This document shows, in pieces, positions 1 to 12,013 of a stretch of 64,000 nucleotides of DNA. Source of the DNA: Agrocybe praecox. Taxonomy: Eukaryota > Basidiomycota > Agaricomycetes > Agaricales > Agrocybaceae. Within the stretch, counting starts at the first letter, position 1. Each line of letters opens with the position of its first letter. Position numbers and translations under genes: made by a program. The DNA lies in contig OZ024842.1 of NCBI GenBank assembly GCA_964017145.1, positions 4,030,001 to 4,094,000 of the forward strand. Reading direction: 5' to 3'. A model generated the notes under the pieces. The model saw only the letters and a list, made by a program, of their open reading frames with translations. It did no database searches and was not told the origin of the DNA.

Positions 1-1051
1 CCACAGCTCCACGCTCGTATATGGTATAATTGACCTTACGCAAAGTCCCTGGTGGAACTTGGAAGACTTAGGAACAAACAAAACATATGTATATAGTTAC
101 TTGCCTCAAGTCCCTCTCCCCATATAGCACCTCAGCACCACACAAAGATAAGCGTAGTATCAGGAGCGCATTGGTTTGCCACCAATATGACTACATCTGG
201 ACATTACTTATTGGCACCCTGAGTGTTGGTGTTATGATCAATATCTCGGCAGAGCGTCGTCAGTGTATACGCTGCGCGACCCAGCGGAAGCGGTAACAAG
301 TGTCAAGTATTGTTTGAGCAGCATAATTGAATAATAATAAACCGGAATAAATTGCGTAATAGCTGTGTATCACAAATCCTGAACTGTGGCTGAGAATATG
401 TTCTGGTTAAATTAGCATCGGTGGAAAGCATGGGTGAAAACAGGAGAGAATATCCATATTCCCCCAAATGTCCAAAGAATGCGTCAGGGACTTGTAAAAC
501 ATAAGTCGGTGAGCTTAAGTCCGCAAGCGCCCTCATTACTAATGCCCGAGTCTCATCCCGCTGTCCCGAGGAATAAATGAGTGGTTATTTGTACGATTTG
601 TTTCAGCCTGAACAATTTCACACATTCCGAATATCGCAAAATGGTTTCGAATCCAAAGTATCGTTTGCCTTACTTACTAATGAGCAAATAAACTGAAATT
701 TTAAGAACGGGAGGTCTGTTTCGTATCGCGAGCTAGCTTCCACAAAAGCAAACATCCGAGTCGGCGGAACGTCTTCTGATCCGAACGTCGGCAACTTCCG
801 AGAGACTTGTGGACTTGATGATAAACAGATAAATAGCGAGACGGGTCATGCATACTACCTTATTCTTACATTCAATGTTTGAGTAGAGAGTTAAGTATGG
901 GAAAGTAAAATCTACTCCCTGCTCGACCTCAAATCCCCGATGAAATTTATTGCTGTTTGAGATCGAGGAAGAATCGAACATTTATGTGGTTTTTTTAATC
1001 TAATTTGGTAAATGATAGGTCAGTATATGGTCTATTTGTTTGGAGTGATTT
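1..1051. other. intergenic, no gene recognised
   Basis: I see no open frame with recognisable domain content on either strand. The short frames here (under 90 codons) have no family resemblance. The segment lies downstream of the first P450. I looked in it for the missing terminal P450 exon (a match to the CPRS-containing tail of the paralog) and did not find one. Confidence 0.5.
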
Positions 1052-3055
1052 CTACCTGAGAAATCCGCGATCCTCAAAATCATGATCAATTGTGATATCT
1101 CTGCCATGCTCATCCTTCTCCATGCTGATGTCAAAGCATGAAAGAACGCATGCCATCATCAGCCACATCTGTGATGCTTATCATCGTCTAAAAGCTATAT
1201 CAAAGCGGAGCATTCCATACCTGAGCGCTCGCAATGTATTTTCCTGCGCATATCCTAACAAGAATGTGTACATCTTCCTCTAAAAATTTGATTTCTAGAT
1301 AGCGTACCTTCTTCCAAAACCGTACGCAAGAACCCTATCATCGTCATTTAACGTCCCGTCTTCGTTGAAAAAACGTTCAGGCTTAAAGACGTCCGGGTCA
1401 GAATATCTTTCTGGGTCATGCGTCATTGCCCTAACGAAGACTGGGTTACTGGCACTGCACCTCCGAGCCGAATAGCTTATATATACCAAATATTTGCAAA
1501 TACCTGCATTCCCTTTTGCATGAAATACCCCTTGTAATGGTCATCTTCGTATGTCTGGTGCGGAAGTCCAATTGAAACGGGAGGACAATATCTGAGGACC
1601 TCACGATATATGGCTTCCACGTAGGGCATCGACGATCTATCCTTGAAGCTTGGCAGACGCTTGGAGCTGGTCACCATGTCAATTTCAGCTTGGGCCTTTT
1701 TCTGCGAGATAGGATTGACCATCATGAGGTAAAAGAATGTACCGGTAGCCGATATTGTCTGTGTTGGCTCTATGAGTATCAAAAGTACTATGAAATTTGT
1801 AAGGAAAAGGTTTCGCACCGTATCATTAGCGCCTGGTAACATACGACAGGTTATGTCAGCGAATTAACCTGGCCGAAGGAGACGATAGAAATTACCCGTA
1901 TATGCAGTATATGCTATATTTAGAACAGCCTCCTCTTCTTGTTCGGATGCTCCTTGAAAGTTCTTTCGTTCAAAAAAGTCAACAACAAACGATGACTTGT
2001 GCGTTCCAGCATTCTGATATGTACTCTTTAAGTAAGCATATTTTGTGTATGGAATCGCGCATGACCAATGCTCACTATACTCTCTTTGACGAACTCTAGT
2101 GGAAGACGCTTCATCACTGCGGTTTTGGCTTTAACCTCTTCCAAGACGGCTCGTGATTTGAAAAACGGTAACCATGTGGGAAGGTGCTTTAGGACTGGGA
2201 ATATATTGATGTAGCTTTCGCCAGGAAGAAAAAGCCTGGTTCCTTGCTCTAAGCAATCATCTGCTGCTACTATGGCAGGATCATCTACGGATTTGACGTC
2301 GTATCCATACATGATTGCCATCGGGACGGAAATAGAGAGCCTACATACAATTTGTGATGTTTCTCTACTAGTGAGAAACAGCGTTAAACATTTGAGAGCA
2401 TGTTTACGCTCACATTTTGTTATGCCGCACAAGATCGTTGGGCATCTCAAGTAGGCCCTTTAGCATGTCATGAATTTTTTCCTCAATGATTGAATAATAG
2501 GCTCGTTCCACCGCCTCTTGACGGAAGGATTGCTGCATCAATCTTCTATGAAACCTCCATAGTTTTCCGTATCCTAGTATTGCGATATTGTATTGCCACC
2601 CCATACTTAGAATTTGTGTAAATAAACGTTTAATTTTAATAAAACCATTAAATGAAAAGGGAAAGATCCTCACAGCTCAATAATCGGGATGATCGGTCGA
2701 TCAGAGTACTTTGATGCCCGCCTTTCGAAAAGCTCGTCTGCATCCTCGCGCTTGTTGAGAACTGTTACATGATTTCCAAGAGCAGAAAGATGGACGATAT
2801 TGGCTGGATGATTTATAAGTATATGTTTGTAAATAAAGGCAACGAAAGTAAGCACTTACTGTTATATTTCTTTCCCAAAGCCAAATATGCTCTTCCTGGA
2901 TCAGAGAGTGGGAAGTCAAAAAGATTGCCTAGAATAGGTAGCCCCGGGGGACCAGGAGGATAGTCCAACTTCCGCCTTATACCACAGATAAAATTAACCA
3001 GAAGCTTTATGGAGACTAGGAGAAGCGCAACGGCAGTTAAAATCTTTACTGTCAT
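1052..3055 (-). CDS. cytochrome P450 monooxygenase, copy 1, multi-exon; last exon apparently lost
   Basis: Haem-thiolate monooxygenase, expected to be anchored in the ER membrane and to oxidise a small lipophilic substrate; the substrate cannot be read from sequence. The exons give, in order: an N-terminal membrane helix, the hinge YPPGPPGLPILGN, the I-helix oxygen-binding motif GANDT, an ExxR K-helix (YREVLR), the PERF segment and, across an intron, the haem loop YGFGRRICAGKYIASA with the cysteine ligand. Start: the ATG at 3055 precedes a hydrophobic helix and lies about 90 bp below a TATA box. Its paralog at 12,014-14,134 ends with a further exon (YKRPFKSSICPRS and on). Here the reading frame runs into TAG at 1052-1054 exactly where the paralog has its last donor site, and no equivalent exon is seen downstream. 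The protein would lack about 28 C-terminal residues. Whether it still works is unknown. Confidence 0.85.
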
Positions 3056-3141
3056 ACGGAGTTGAAATCAAAGCGACACGTAACTGAGAAGGGAATAGGG
3101 CGCTGGTGTCAGCCTGAGAAACATAGAATTCTCCACACTTG

Positions 3142-3151
3142 AGCTTTTATA
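3142..3151 (-). promoter_or_regulatory. TATA box of P450 copy 1
   Basis: On the minus strand this reads TATAAAAGCT, about 90 bp upstream of the P450 ATG. The same ten bases stand at the same place before the second P450. Confidence 0.65.
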
Positions 3152-3513
3152 TGTGAGCGGTATTTCAAGTTACTCCCGTGGGTCTCGATGTTTGGGACAA
3201 TCAGGGAGCAAGTGCGGCTTGGTGGCTTTCTTACATCTGCTGGATATCGAAGTCTAATCATGGCTCGGAATAGCTTTCAATTGGAAACCATAGGCGTGAG
3301 ATCTTGAGACTCGGCACACAATGTCGATGACGACAGGTCGAGTCGTCACGCGGATAAACGTTCCCACCATCCAAAAAAGGGCCATCGGGTTTTACTAGCA
3401 CTGCTGTCTATGCATTGAATCGGCGGAAATATCTTTGTCAATGATTATGCCAAATTTCCCAGTGTCAGATTATCGAAAGCATCTGAAAGTCGGACTTGGA
3501 TTTCTGGGTCTCG

Positions 3514-3527
3514 GAATCTTATCTTAT
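3514..3527 (-). promoter_or_regulatory. double GATA-type site upstream of P450 copy 1
   Basis: The plus strand reads GAATCTTATCTTAT; the minus strand therefore carries two tandem GATAAG-type cores. The identical 14-mer is upstream of the second P450 (14,491-14,504). GATA factors are known fungal regulators; use at this site is inferred. Confidence 0.4.
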
Positions 3528-4641
3528 TTTGTCTTCCCATGAAACAAGAAACGATGTTGTGTTGAAAACAGCTACTACTATTACATTCTATACATGATCA
3601 TGACATGAAGTGAAATCAAGACGTCAACGGTACGGAGGACCTGTTTTCATCCTTAACGTATAATAAAGAGTTACTTCCACATGGTCTCCAGCGACGCGTG
3701 TTGAGGTATTCGCCGACAATGGGTACCCACTTTGACAGAATGAGCCTAGCGATATCTTGAAAAAAAGAATCCTTTTCTTTGCCATGCAGAGAAATCGTCC
3801 CCAGCATTCCGGTGATGAGCGTGCCGTAGCTTTGAACGCGAAATTCGACTAAGTCCGCGTTTGTGGCACAGCCACTTCCGGATTTGGACGTGCGCATCAA
3901 ACGCATCAAAAATGCGCTCGATATATCGAGGCCGTGCGCACCTGATTCCCCCGCTGATATCTACATTTTTCGTATGTATTATAAACCCTTTTACATCTTT
4001 CCTCATCATTCTATGTTTTTATTCTTCAAAATCACGGTCTTCGAGCCAACCCCAATTTACCATGTGCGGCATCATTGCGCGCTCGGAAAGTGCCGAAACT
4101 CCGCCAACTTCGCACTTTTCAACATTGCAACGTCTCGAACTTCAATTTCTGGCTTCCTCATGATTGTTAAAAATCTGTAAAAATACATTTCGTGTTCGTT
4201 ACTATTCATTATATTTTCTTAGCCCATACGATTGGTTCTCTTGGCTTATTTGACCCATTTATGTAGATTTTCTTTGAAGTAGTATAAAAAGTGTTGTATA
4301 TATTGTAGATAGCAATACACTAAGTTGTACCACTCGATTTCGGTCTCGTTCTCGTCTCTATTATATCGTCTACAGTTCTAGGCAACTAGAACTCTCGTTA
4401 CTCGTCGTTATCTCGCTCCAGAGTGGTTCGAAGTGTCTATCTACACTTACACTCTGTCATTTCGTTTCACACTGGTTTTGAAGCCAGGGAAGCACGCTCG
4501 CACTTATCTACGCTATCTACATCGAGTATCCTTGGTGTACAACCGCTCTATATTTTTGTTTTTTGTTGTTTCGCACCTAGGAGGCTCGACGGCGTATCAC
4601 CGGACATCTGCAAGTTAAATAAACAGTTCAGTTCTGGCATG

Positions 4642-6432
4642 TTACACGAAGAAAGAAGGGACGTTACGTACAATCATATCCACAGCACTGATGTCGGTTT
4701 CAAGAACATAGTGTAGGAGCGTTTTGAGCACTTCAATATTTTTCTGTCTTCGAAGGCCATTTCCCTCCGATTTTATGACGGTAGACAAATTTGAGGGTAA
4801 CCGATTGAGTACATTGCTTAGGGTCCGTAGTCGCTCGGTCATATCAGACTCCTTCCATCCTTCTAAGGCAATTTGAGTGGATATAATATGATGCAACGAG
4901 GTACACAACAAATGGAATCCATCCTCGGTCATCGTTGGTCCATTGGGGTGGCTTAAAGCACTATTCAGAGGCATGCGAGTATCACAACGTGCCATTGCGA
5001 AATTATGCAACGGTTCAACGACGTCGGCAGGAATTGGTTGGTAGAGCACAAACTCGCAATGTTTGAGAAATGGAACCAGTGGAAGACACTGACGCTGAGC
5101 AAGGGCATCTATATCGGATGGATGCGGCAAAGTGACTTTGAGATATCGTAGGAAGAATGTCTGTTCTAACACAGAGGCCAGGTTGAGTAGGGCTCTGGGT
5201 TGCTTTAAATGAAGACGATAGACGTTTTTAGCCCTGGATCTCCGAAGCAGATCAAGAACCAGAATAGAAAGGTCCCCAGAGCCGTTCGTTACTGTCTCCA
5301 GCATCAGGCTTTCAAGTGAGGGAGCGATTATGTTGTCAAGAAACTCGCTCGTCGATGAACCCGTGAACTTGATAGTTAACGACTTCAACCGAGGCATCGG
5401 CGTACGCGTTGGTATCGATGCCGCATAGTCCAAGTGAAGAGTTAGATGCTCGATAGATGTAGCGCATGAAGTAATCAGTTGGAGGTCTCTGATGCCGTTG
5501 GTTTCGTTTTCAAGACAGAGGGTAAGGTAGGTGATTCCAGAGAACGTAATATTGCAATGATTGTTGCCAAGGTCAACATACTTCAGGGAAGGCGAGTCAA
5601 AGATATCGCAAGGAGGGGAATTTGGTGGTAATGACGATGGAACACGTGAGAAGGACCCTTTGATATTGAAGGAACGCAGATGTGACAGTTTCCCTTTTGC
5701 AAGAGAGAAGTTCTGCAAAGTCTTCAGTGAATTGATGCTTAATATGAGCATCTCCCATCTTTCTGAATGTTGAAGCAGAATTTCGAGCGCTGGATGGTGC
5801 GCTTTTCTGGTACTAATATCAAGGTCTTGCCGATAGTCATATACCGAAAGTGTAATAGGTCGAGGGTACGAGCGTTGGAGGACTTCTGCCAGGAAATGCA
5901 AGTAAGGCTTTCTGTAGGAGAACTTTCGGTCGAGACAAACGAGTAGCGGTCTACTCCACATGAGTGGGAATGACAGCATCGCGTTCCTCCAGTGCTGGCA
6001 AACATGCGATAGAATGCACGGAGCGTAAAAGTCTGGCTTGAGTTTGCCATTCTCGGTGATGAATGACTCCTCGTCTTCCCTGACCACTATCTCGAAGATG
6101 ATCAGTAAAAGCTCTGTGGGGAAGAATAGGATGCTAGAAGAGGTTACGCGTGCTTCATGTTTCTCGATGAAGTTATCCAGGATGTGAATTCGGCGGTGCG
6201 TGCGTTTTACTGTGGTTAAACGCCAAAAGGAGGGCGTGTTGGTGTCAGAATCGAGAGCTCGTTTCAGATTGGCGCGTTTTTCCTGTGCAGCGCAGATTGA
6301 TCTCTGTATCGCAACTCGCTCCTCGTCGGTAGGAGGCGCGTTCGATCTAAGTAAACGAGGTGCTGGGGATGCCGGACCTGCCGACATATGCAAAACCTGC
6401 GAGAACTTGTTGCTGAGTAATTTGTGTACCAT
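4642..6432 (-). CDS. F-box/leucine-rich-repeat protein (intact member of a local family)
   Basis: Single-exon frame of 596 residues. F-box proteins are substrate receptors of SCF ubiquitin ligases: the F-box binds Skp1 and the LRR part picks the target. Residues about 35-60 form a charged helix. The F-box follows at about residues 100-165, with FFPTELLLIIFEIV and then CILSHVCQHWRNAML before an LMW motif. Irregular LRRs rich in SL..L spacing fill about residues 200-450, and the C-terminal part ends in a helical tail. The ATG at 6432 was chosen as the first in frame; another Met follows 15 codons later. It is the only unbroken copy among five F-box loci in the window. The target is unknown. Confidence 0.85.
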   Translation of the reverse strand: MVHKLLSNKFSQVLHMSAGPASPAPRLLRSNAPPTDEERVAIQRSICAAQEKRANLKRALDSDTNTPSFWRLTTVKRTHRRIHILDNFIEKHEARVTSSSILFFPTELLLIIFEIVVREDEESFITENGKLKPDFYAPCILSHVCQHWRNAMLSFPLMWSRPLLVCLDRKFSYRKPYLHFLAEVLQRSYPRPITLSVYDYRQDLDISTRKAHHPALEILLQHSERWEMLILSINSLKTLQNFSLAKGKLSHLRSFNIKGSFSRVPSSLPPNSPPCDIFDSPSLKYVDLGNNHCNITFSGITYLTLCLENETNGIRDLQLITSCATSIEHLTLHLDYAASIPTRTPMPRLKSLTIKFTGSSTSEFLDNIIAPSLESLMLETVTNGSGDLSILVLDLLRRSRAKNVYRLHLKQPRALLNLASVLEQTFFLRYLKVTLPHPSDIDALAQRQCLPLVPFLKHCEFVLYQPIPADVVEPLHNFAMARCDTRMPLNSALSHPNGPTMTEDGFHLLCTSLHHIISTQIALEGWKESDMTERLRTLSNVLNRLPSNLSTVIKSEGNGLRRQKNIEVLKTLLHYVLETDISAVDMIVRNVPSFFV

Positions 6433-7190
6433 GTTGGGTGTAAATCTTTACGGGTAATAATGTAGGTAAATATAGAGCGTCTCGCAAGCTAAATTGACGT
6501 ACCAGTAAAATTTAAGCTCGATAATGACTAATGCTTTGACCTGTGTACCTGGGGGGATTTTATAGGCATTGTCGGACGGACAGTATTGGACCTTTTGTAC
6601 GACACAAAAACAATAAATGAACAATATCAAGATTCGTGAGAAATGGAGTTGTTTCTCTTACGGTGGAAAGTTCGATATCTTTTGTTCAAGGTTCCAGAAA
6701 TAACAAGACAACGGTTACGGCGACAAGCAGCCCTTGTCCTCCAGATAGTCCTAGTAGCAATGACAGTGTTGTGAGAACGTCCAAAGTCCTATTATCGCCG
6801 ATGTTATTATTAGCATGTGTACCCGTGGGAAATTTGAAATTTATTGAGCGAATGAACTGTCATTTTTATTTTGTTGCAGTACCAAGGAACCCACTATTTC
6901 TTTTTGATTTCTTTGTACTTAATGAGGTTTCAACTGGATTCACGCACGTTTACATGGAAATAGTCTTCTGGCAGGTGTTGTGGCCAAAGGGTTGTCAATC
7001 GTGTGCATCCGCAGTTGTACGTCCGCAGTCCATGACGCGGACGTTCTATAGTACAACATCATAAAATTCACAAGTCAGCCCTCTTTCTTTGATTTTGCAT
7101 GCTACGTCGTCATATTTTGGTAAGAATAATCTCTGTGTCTTGAGTCTTATGTTAATTTAAGTTGATACTTCGTATAGGAGGCGACGGGCG
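6433..7190. other. intergenic
   Basis: Shared upstream region of the minus-strand F-box gene and the plus-strand F-box relic. A 142-codon plus-strand frame (6636-7064) has no recognisable domain and is not supported as a gene. Confidence 0.4.
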
Positions 7191-8990
7191 TATTCGCGGA
7201 TAGCTGAGTAGGTTCATTCGGGGTCGACATAATGCTCAAGCTCTCCAGCGAGCTGATCTTGGAATACTTCACATGTTTCGATGGCCTTTCATTTCCTGTC
7301 CCGTATTTGTTGAATGCAAATATGCTTCCGTGGCCTGAGGAACTTTGCAAATCGGAGAGGCAATATTGTCAGCAAAAAACCAGCGGAAACCCCCGCTCGT
7401 CAAGTTAGACGAACTCGAAAAGTGGAGATTTTCATATATTCTTCTTCCTCGACGACTTCTGAGGGAGACTATATCGAAGCGCTTATAACGCATCGACCAG
7501 TTTATTCAAACCCATGAACATGATATTTGCAAGGCACGAATACTCAGGCTTCCTACCGCGCTAATCCAGGCCATGTTCGTCACCCTCAAAAACCTATTGG
7601 TCGACAAAGTGTTAAATCATCGTGAAAGCTCTAGCGAAAACTTTCCCAGATGAGTATCTTGTGTTTGTGGGTATTGGAGAACTGTAGCTTTGGCGACGCC
7701 AGACTCGGACATCTGGGGTATTTTGCCTCCTATATACTTATCATGGCCGCAGGAGGCCGTATGGTATTAGAGGACATAATCGATCGACTAAAGGGGTCTC
7801 AAAGGTCGACGATTCACGTTGCAATATACGCTAATTCTGACACGCCCACTTGTCAACCGGTACTTCGATTGCTCATTCAATATTCGGACAGGTGGTCTAG
7901 TCTGTGGATAAAAATCAATTCCTCGCCTGGATTTATGCTCGAAATGCTGGACTCGCACGTCAAGGGAGACCTCTCCCATTTGAACCAAGTTTGACGGTCT
8001 AACCACTTCTCAGAGTCATTACCCCAGAGTTTGGGGCTTATCCGGCCACCTGGAACGTATCTCGGAATGCCCAAAACCTTATACAGGTGACGATACACAA
8101 TCTTCCCTATCGCCTTTCAATGCCTCGCGCTCAGCTTCATAGTTTAGACTATATAGTCAACGAAGGCATCCATGTTGCACCCAAAGTTATTCTTTCGTCT
8201 TCAGATCTCGCTGCTCCTTCTTTACAACGGGTATCTTTAACAACATGCAACAAAGAGGACGACCTATCAGCGAGCCTATTCGAAATGATTCAACGCTCAA
8301 TAAAAGAGAGACCGAACGCGGTGTCGTACATATATGACCTGAAGATTTCCCGGCCTCGTGCTCCTAGAAATCTTGCGGCCGTCTTATGGCACACTTCATT
8401 CCTTCGCGCTCTCGAGACAACACTACCAATATCTTTGGACATCAAAGTTCTTTCCGAAAAGTGTTTCCAGCGTCCCCTAGCCCCGCTACTTCGCTACTGT
8501 ATACTTCGAGCGCCGGATGGCATCCCTGAGGATGCGATCATTCCTTTACAGTTGTTCGCGCGCAGCAGATGCGAAGAATGTCCGATATCTTGCGCCGATC
8601 TGTCATCCGCGAGACGGCATGATCACACCCTCCCGACTGAAAGGACTCCAAATTTCTGTGGGAGGCACCTCGACGATCGGCATGTATCAAAGTGCGTTGA
8701 ATGGCTGGCCTGCATCTCGCAATCTGCATAAACTCAAGACGGTAGAATTCAGTTTACTACGCACTTTACCTGGCAGCCTCGCTCATAGCATTCCACCAAC
8801 CTCTTTTATAGTATTCGAGAGAGCTTATCCGACTTTCACACTTCCACAACATTTGGAAGATGGCTGAGATCAGCGCAACGGCGAGCAGCATACTGCACGG
8901 CTGGACTCCAGCTTTTAAAACATGTCGCCGGGCTCTTCGATGGGTGCGCATACATGGAGGAGAGATGGAGAATATCTGGAATATAATACT
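7190..8990 (+). pseudogene. F-box/LRR pseudogene with frameshifts
   Basis: Fragments in different frames line up in order with the intact F-box/LRR gene at 4642-6432. An F-box start (LKLSSELILEYF) is at about 7230. LRR pieces (PVLRLLIQYSDRWSSLW) fall in 7650-7994. The segment RAPRNLAAVLWHTSFLR, in 8087-8570, is the counterpart of RALLNLASVLEQTFFLR in the intact gene. After about 8,600 the homologous tail (SALNGWPASRNLHKL) has moved to another frame. At least two frameshifts separate the parts, so no full product can be made. It lies head to head with the intact copy and is probably a decayed duplicate. Confidence 0.7.
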
Positions 8991-11900
8991 TTTGATGTTT
9001 TCTGTAAGTTGTTAATTTCAGTTCTAATTCTAATTTCGTTGCGTTTGCACATATTTAAAGTTTCTTATGACTCGTCGCTCACCAGAAAGATATTTTACGG
9101 AGAGGAATGGTGCGAAAAAAGCGAGGACTTGCTTCCCTTTCTTTGGTAATCATAGCGTTTAGAGCAGTAGAAATTATTCTGTACATTCAATGTGATATAT
9201 GAGACAATGGAAAACCAACTGATGTTTTTAAAAAGAACAAAGCTTAAGGTTTGGACTGAGATGCCTTTAAACCGACTCGAAATATGCGTTTCCATGACGG
9301 GCGGCATATAGACTTACTTGCCCCCGAAAGCGTCTAATCCTTGGACTACAACTTCATCCAAAATCCATCGATATTTATCTGCTGATTTCCCACATAATAT
9401 GCGGGTATTCCAGACTTTTTCTTGACCTCGAAGAAAGACAGATATTTTGTCACCAACGGCTTTACACAACCACAGTCGCCTAATTTTCTCCCCAGGGAGC
9501 TGAATCTGCAAGGAGAAAATCTACAATCAGCGTTCTTATAGTCAGATAAGATAAGATAATTTCCGTGAGAAAAAATCATCTTTGGTTCGTTCCTATTTGA
9601 ACCGCTCTAATTGTTCTTTCCTTCCGACCGAAGACAATTGAAAATTGTTCGGACCTCACAGTGAGCGAAAATAACGTGCGTGAGACGGACACGCCAACGT
9701 CATCCTCAAAACTGACAACCCAGCCTTTCTACCCGTGCGTAGCGTGGACTCGGGAGGCGGAACCAAGCTTTGAAAATCACATTGGTACGGAACGTTGAAC
9801 GTACACGTACGTATTTGCTTCTAGTCAACTCGCTTCGCTACAGCTCCCTACTTTTCTAGATGTGCTTGGCTTTTGGATGGGTATCTGCGTCATGCACCTT
9901 AGCTTTCATGGTCAGGAATCTATTGTTAACTCCAGACAGGGGTGGCATCCGCGGAACGTACCATAAAAATCGACTAAAAAATGCTCCCGCAACGCCGGTG
10001 TTAATCCTGGCCCAATTGTACCTTCGCCAGTGCTATTCCAATATTATACGCTCGAGTTATTTATTGGGGAAATGAAGGCGCACAAGGATGCAGGGATTTC
10101 GGTGGTCGGATAGGATCCGCAAAATTTGTTAAAGTGAAGGATCATGGATCATTGCAAAGACTAAGTAATTCTCCGCATACGAAGGAAAGATCATGAAGGT
10201 GAGTAAGAAATCCTATGTGTTAAGAATATATCTGACATGTTTTATAAAAGTTTGACCAACGGAGAATATGGTGCACATTCATGACGTTCGATGGGACGAG
10301 AGCGCTTGCCGCGTCGGGCATTCGATGCCGACATCACTCAGAACAATAAAGCGACAAGCAATTCTGAACAACTCACAAGCACGCCGCCTGGGCTTGAGGC
10401 GTGAAAGCTTAAAGGCTAAAACGCCAATATGAAATCTTATCATGTGAACGATGTAATGCTTATTATCTTTTTTTCGCTCAGTATTGATGAAATTTAGATT
10501 TATTTCAAGTGTGGATAATGGGGAAGAAATAGCCCAAGCCCGACCTCGTTTTTAGCGACGGCATGATGCAACACACCCGCTATTGTTCCATTCGCAAAGA
10601 AGTATAAATGTCAGAGTTATTGGAAGACATGTCCCCGGCAACGCGCATTCCCGTCTTGCCCTTCGTCTTCCGCGTCGTAAAAGTGCATTATATTCATGGA
10701 CTCCTTCACCCTTTTCGAGGCTATCCTTCCCTCATCATCGTCGACCAATGACAACGAAGAGACCCTCTTCGAGATTATCGACGAGGAGAAGAAAGGCACA
10801 AATGGAAACGCATATTGCGTTATCGCTTGAAATGGCACATCGCCTATCCAGGAATATTGTCCTAGGCCCATGAATTAACGAACTCTGACTGCAATTTTAT
10901 TTCGTGAGTAGCCCATTCTTTGATTCCCGTCCTTCTGAAACTGATTATCTTTCTATAACCTAGTATCTATCATGTCGCACACCCAAACATTATTTCGCCA
11001 TCGTTCAAAGCGATTCAACTCGCTCCCACATACCCGAGAGACCTTCCTGCGTCACACACTCCTCCACTACCCTTTTCCTCCGTTACATCTTGCTCCAGAT
11101 CCAATCATCATTACACACGTCTTCATCAACATCCTGTGTAAAATAAGGAATCGCCAAAGTTCACGTTCAAATCCTCGCATTCATCATCATGTTCCATGGC
11201 CCATGACATCTACATTTGCATCGTCTCATCAAGCATTACCTGTATTCATTTCGCCCTTCCGCGTCCATCTGCTTTCTAGGCGCTTTGCCTAGCCAGTCCC
11301 CCATTCAATGTCCATTTCGTTCGTACTTATATACCGTAGCGTTGAGGTCCTTCGCCTCTTTGTCTTTATTGGCGCATCTTGAAAAGACACGGCCCAATCC
11401 ACCATTATTCATTCGGTTTCTACTCTTTCAGATTTCGTCATCTTATAATAGTCTACATTACTATTTTTTGTCCTTCGAATTCGGGCTCGTGAATTAACTT
11501 ACAGGAAATAACAATAACACCAGTTTCCGGTTTCCGGTTATTTTCATTGGAATATGGCTACGATTGATACGTCATTCAGAGAAGGTAGATACTGGACTGA
11601 AAGCTAGATGCATGTCCACGCCGCCTGTGCAGAAGTTAGAAACGCACAGGATTGATATTGAATGAGAGGGAGCTCACTCTGGGTTGACGGCTTGAAGATT
11701 GTATTCCTCTCTACAAATCCTACTCGGTACGACTCGCTGCCAAATACCTCTGATTTCTTCTCCAGGGAAGAGATACGAGAAGTTGCTATATACATACTGA
11801 TATTTCTCGGTAAACTACCTTGATCGGGTATGTTATCTTAATTATCATAACTTGGGAAGGGAATCCTGTGAAAACCTAAGAAGTCTAGTAAAAACGCATG

Positions 11901-12013
11901 GCCATTCCTCCAAAGCACGCCAATGAAATTCGAGAGCAAGCAAAAACGATATTTTCTTATTTTAGGTACTATCCTACATACGTCTTACTGAAATTAATGC
12001 GAAAAGTAAACAG
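8991..12013. other. 3 kb gene-poor stretch
   Basis: I see no gene I can support. The short frames at 9314-9579 (minus), 9860-10075, 10583-10873 and 10972-11497 (plus) lack domain content and consistent intron signals. A GATA-rich stretch (GATAAGATAAGAT) is at about 9543-9555. Confidence 0.4.

Larger units (their letters stand above)
3056..4641. other. intergenic; P450 promoter, then unassigned DNA
   Basis: The first 500 bp are the P450 upstream region. Between about 3616 and 4009 on the minus strand two overlapping short frames in different phases (97 and 87 codons) could be remnants of a gene, but I recognise no domain. The rest, to the stop codon of the F-box gene, shows nothing. Confidence 0.4.

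Noticed and set aside
6636..7064. 142-codon plus-strand frame as a gene
   Set aside because: No recognisable domain; it lies in the shared upstream region of two F-box loci.
9314..9579. Minus-strand frames with a KYRW-type motif, considered as a small host domain protein
   Set aside because: Too short and without confirming flanking exons; the resemblance was too weak to name a family.
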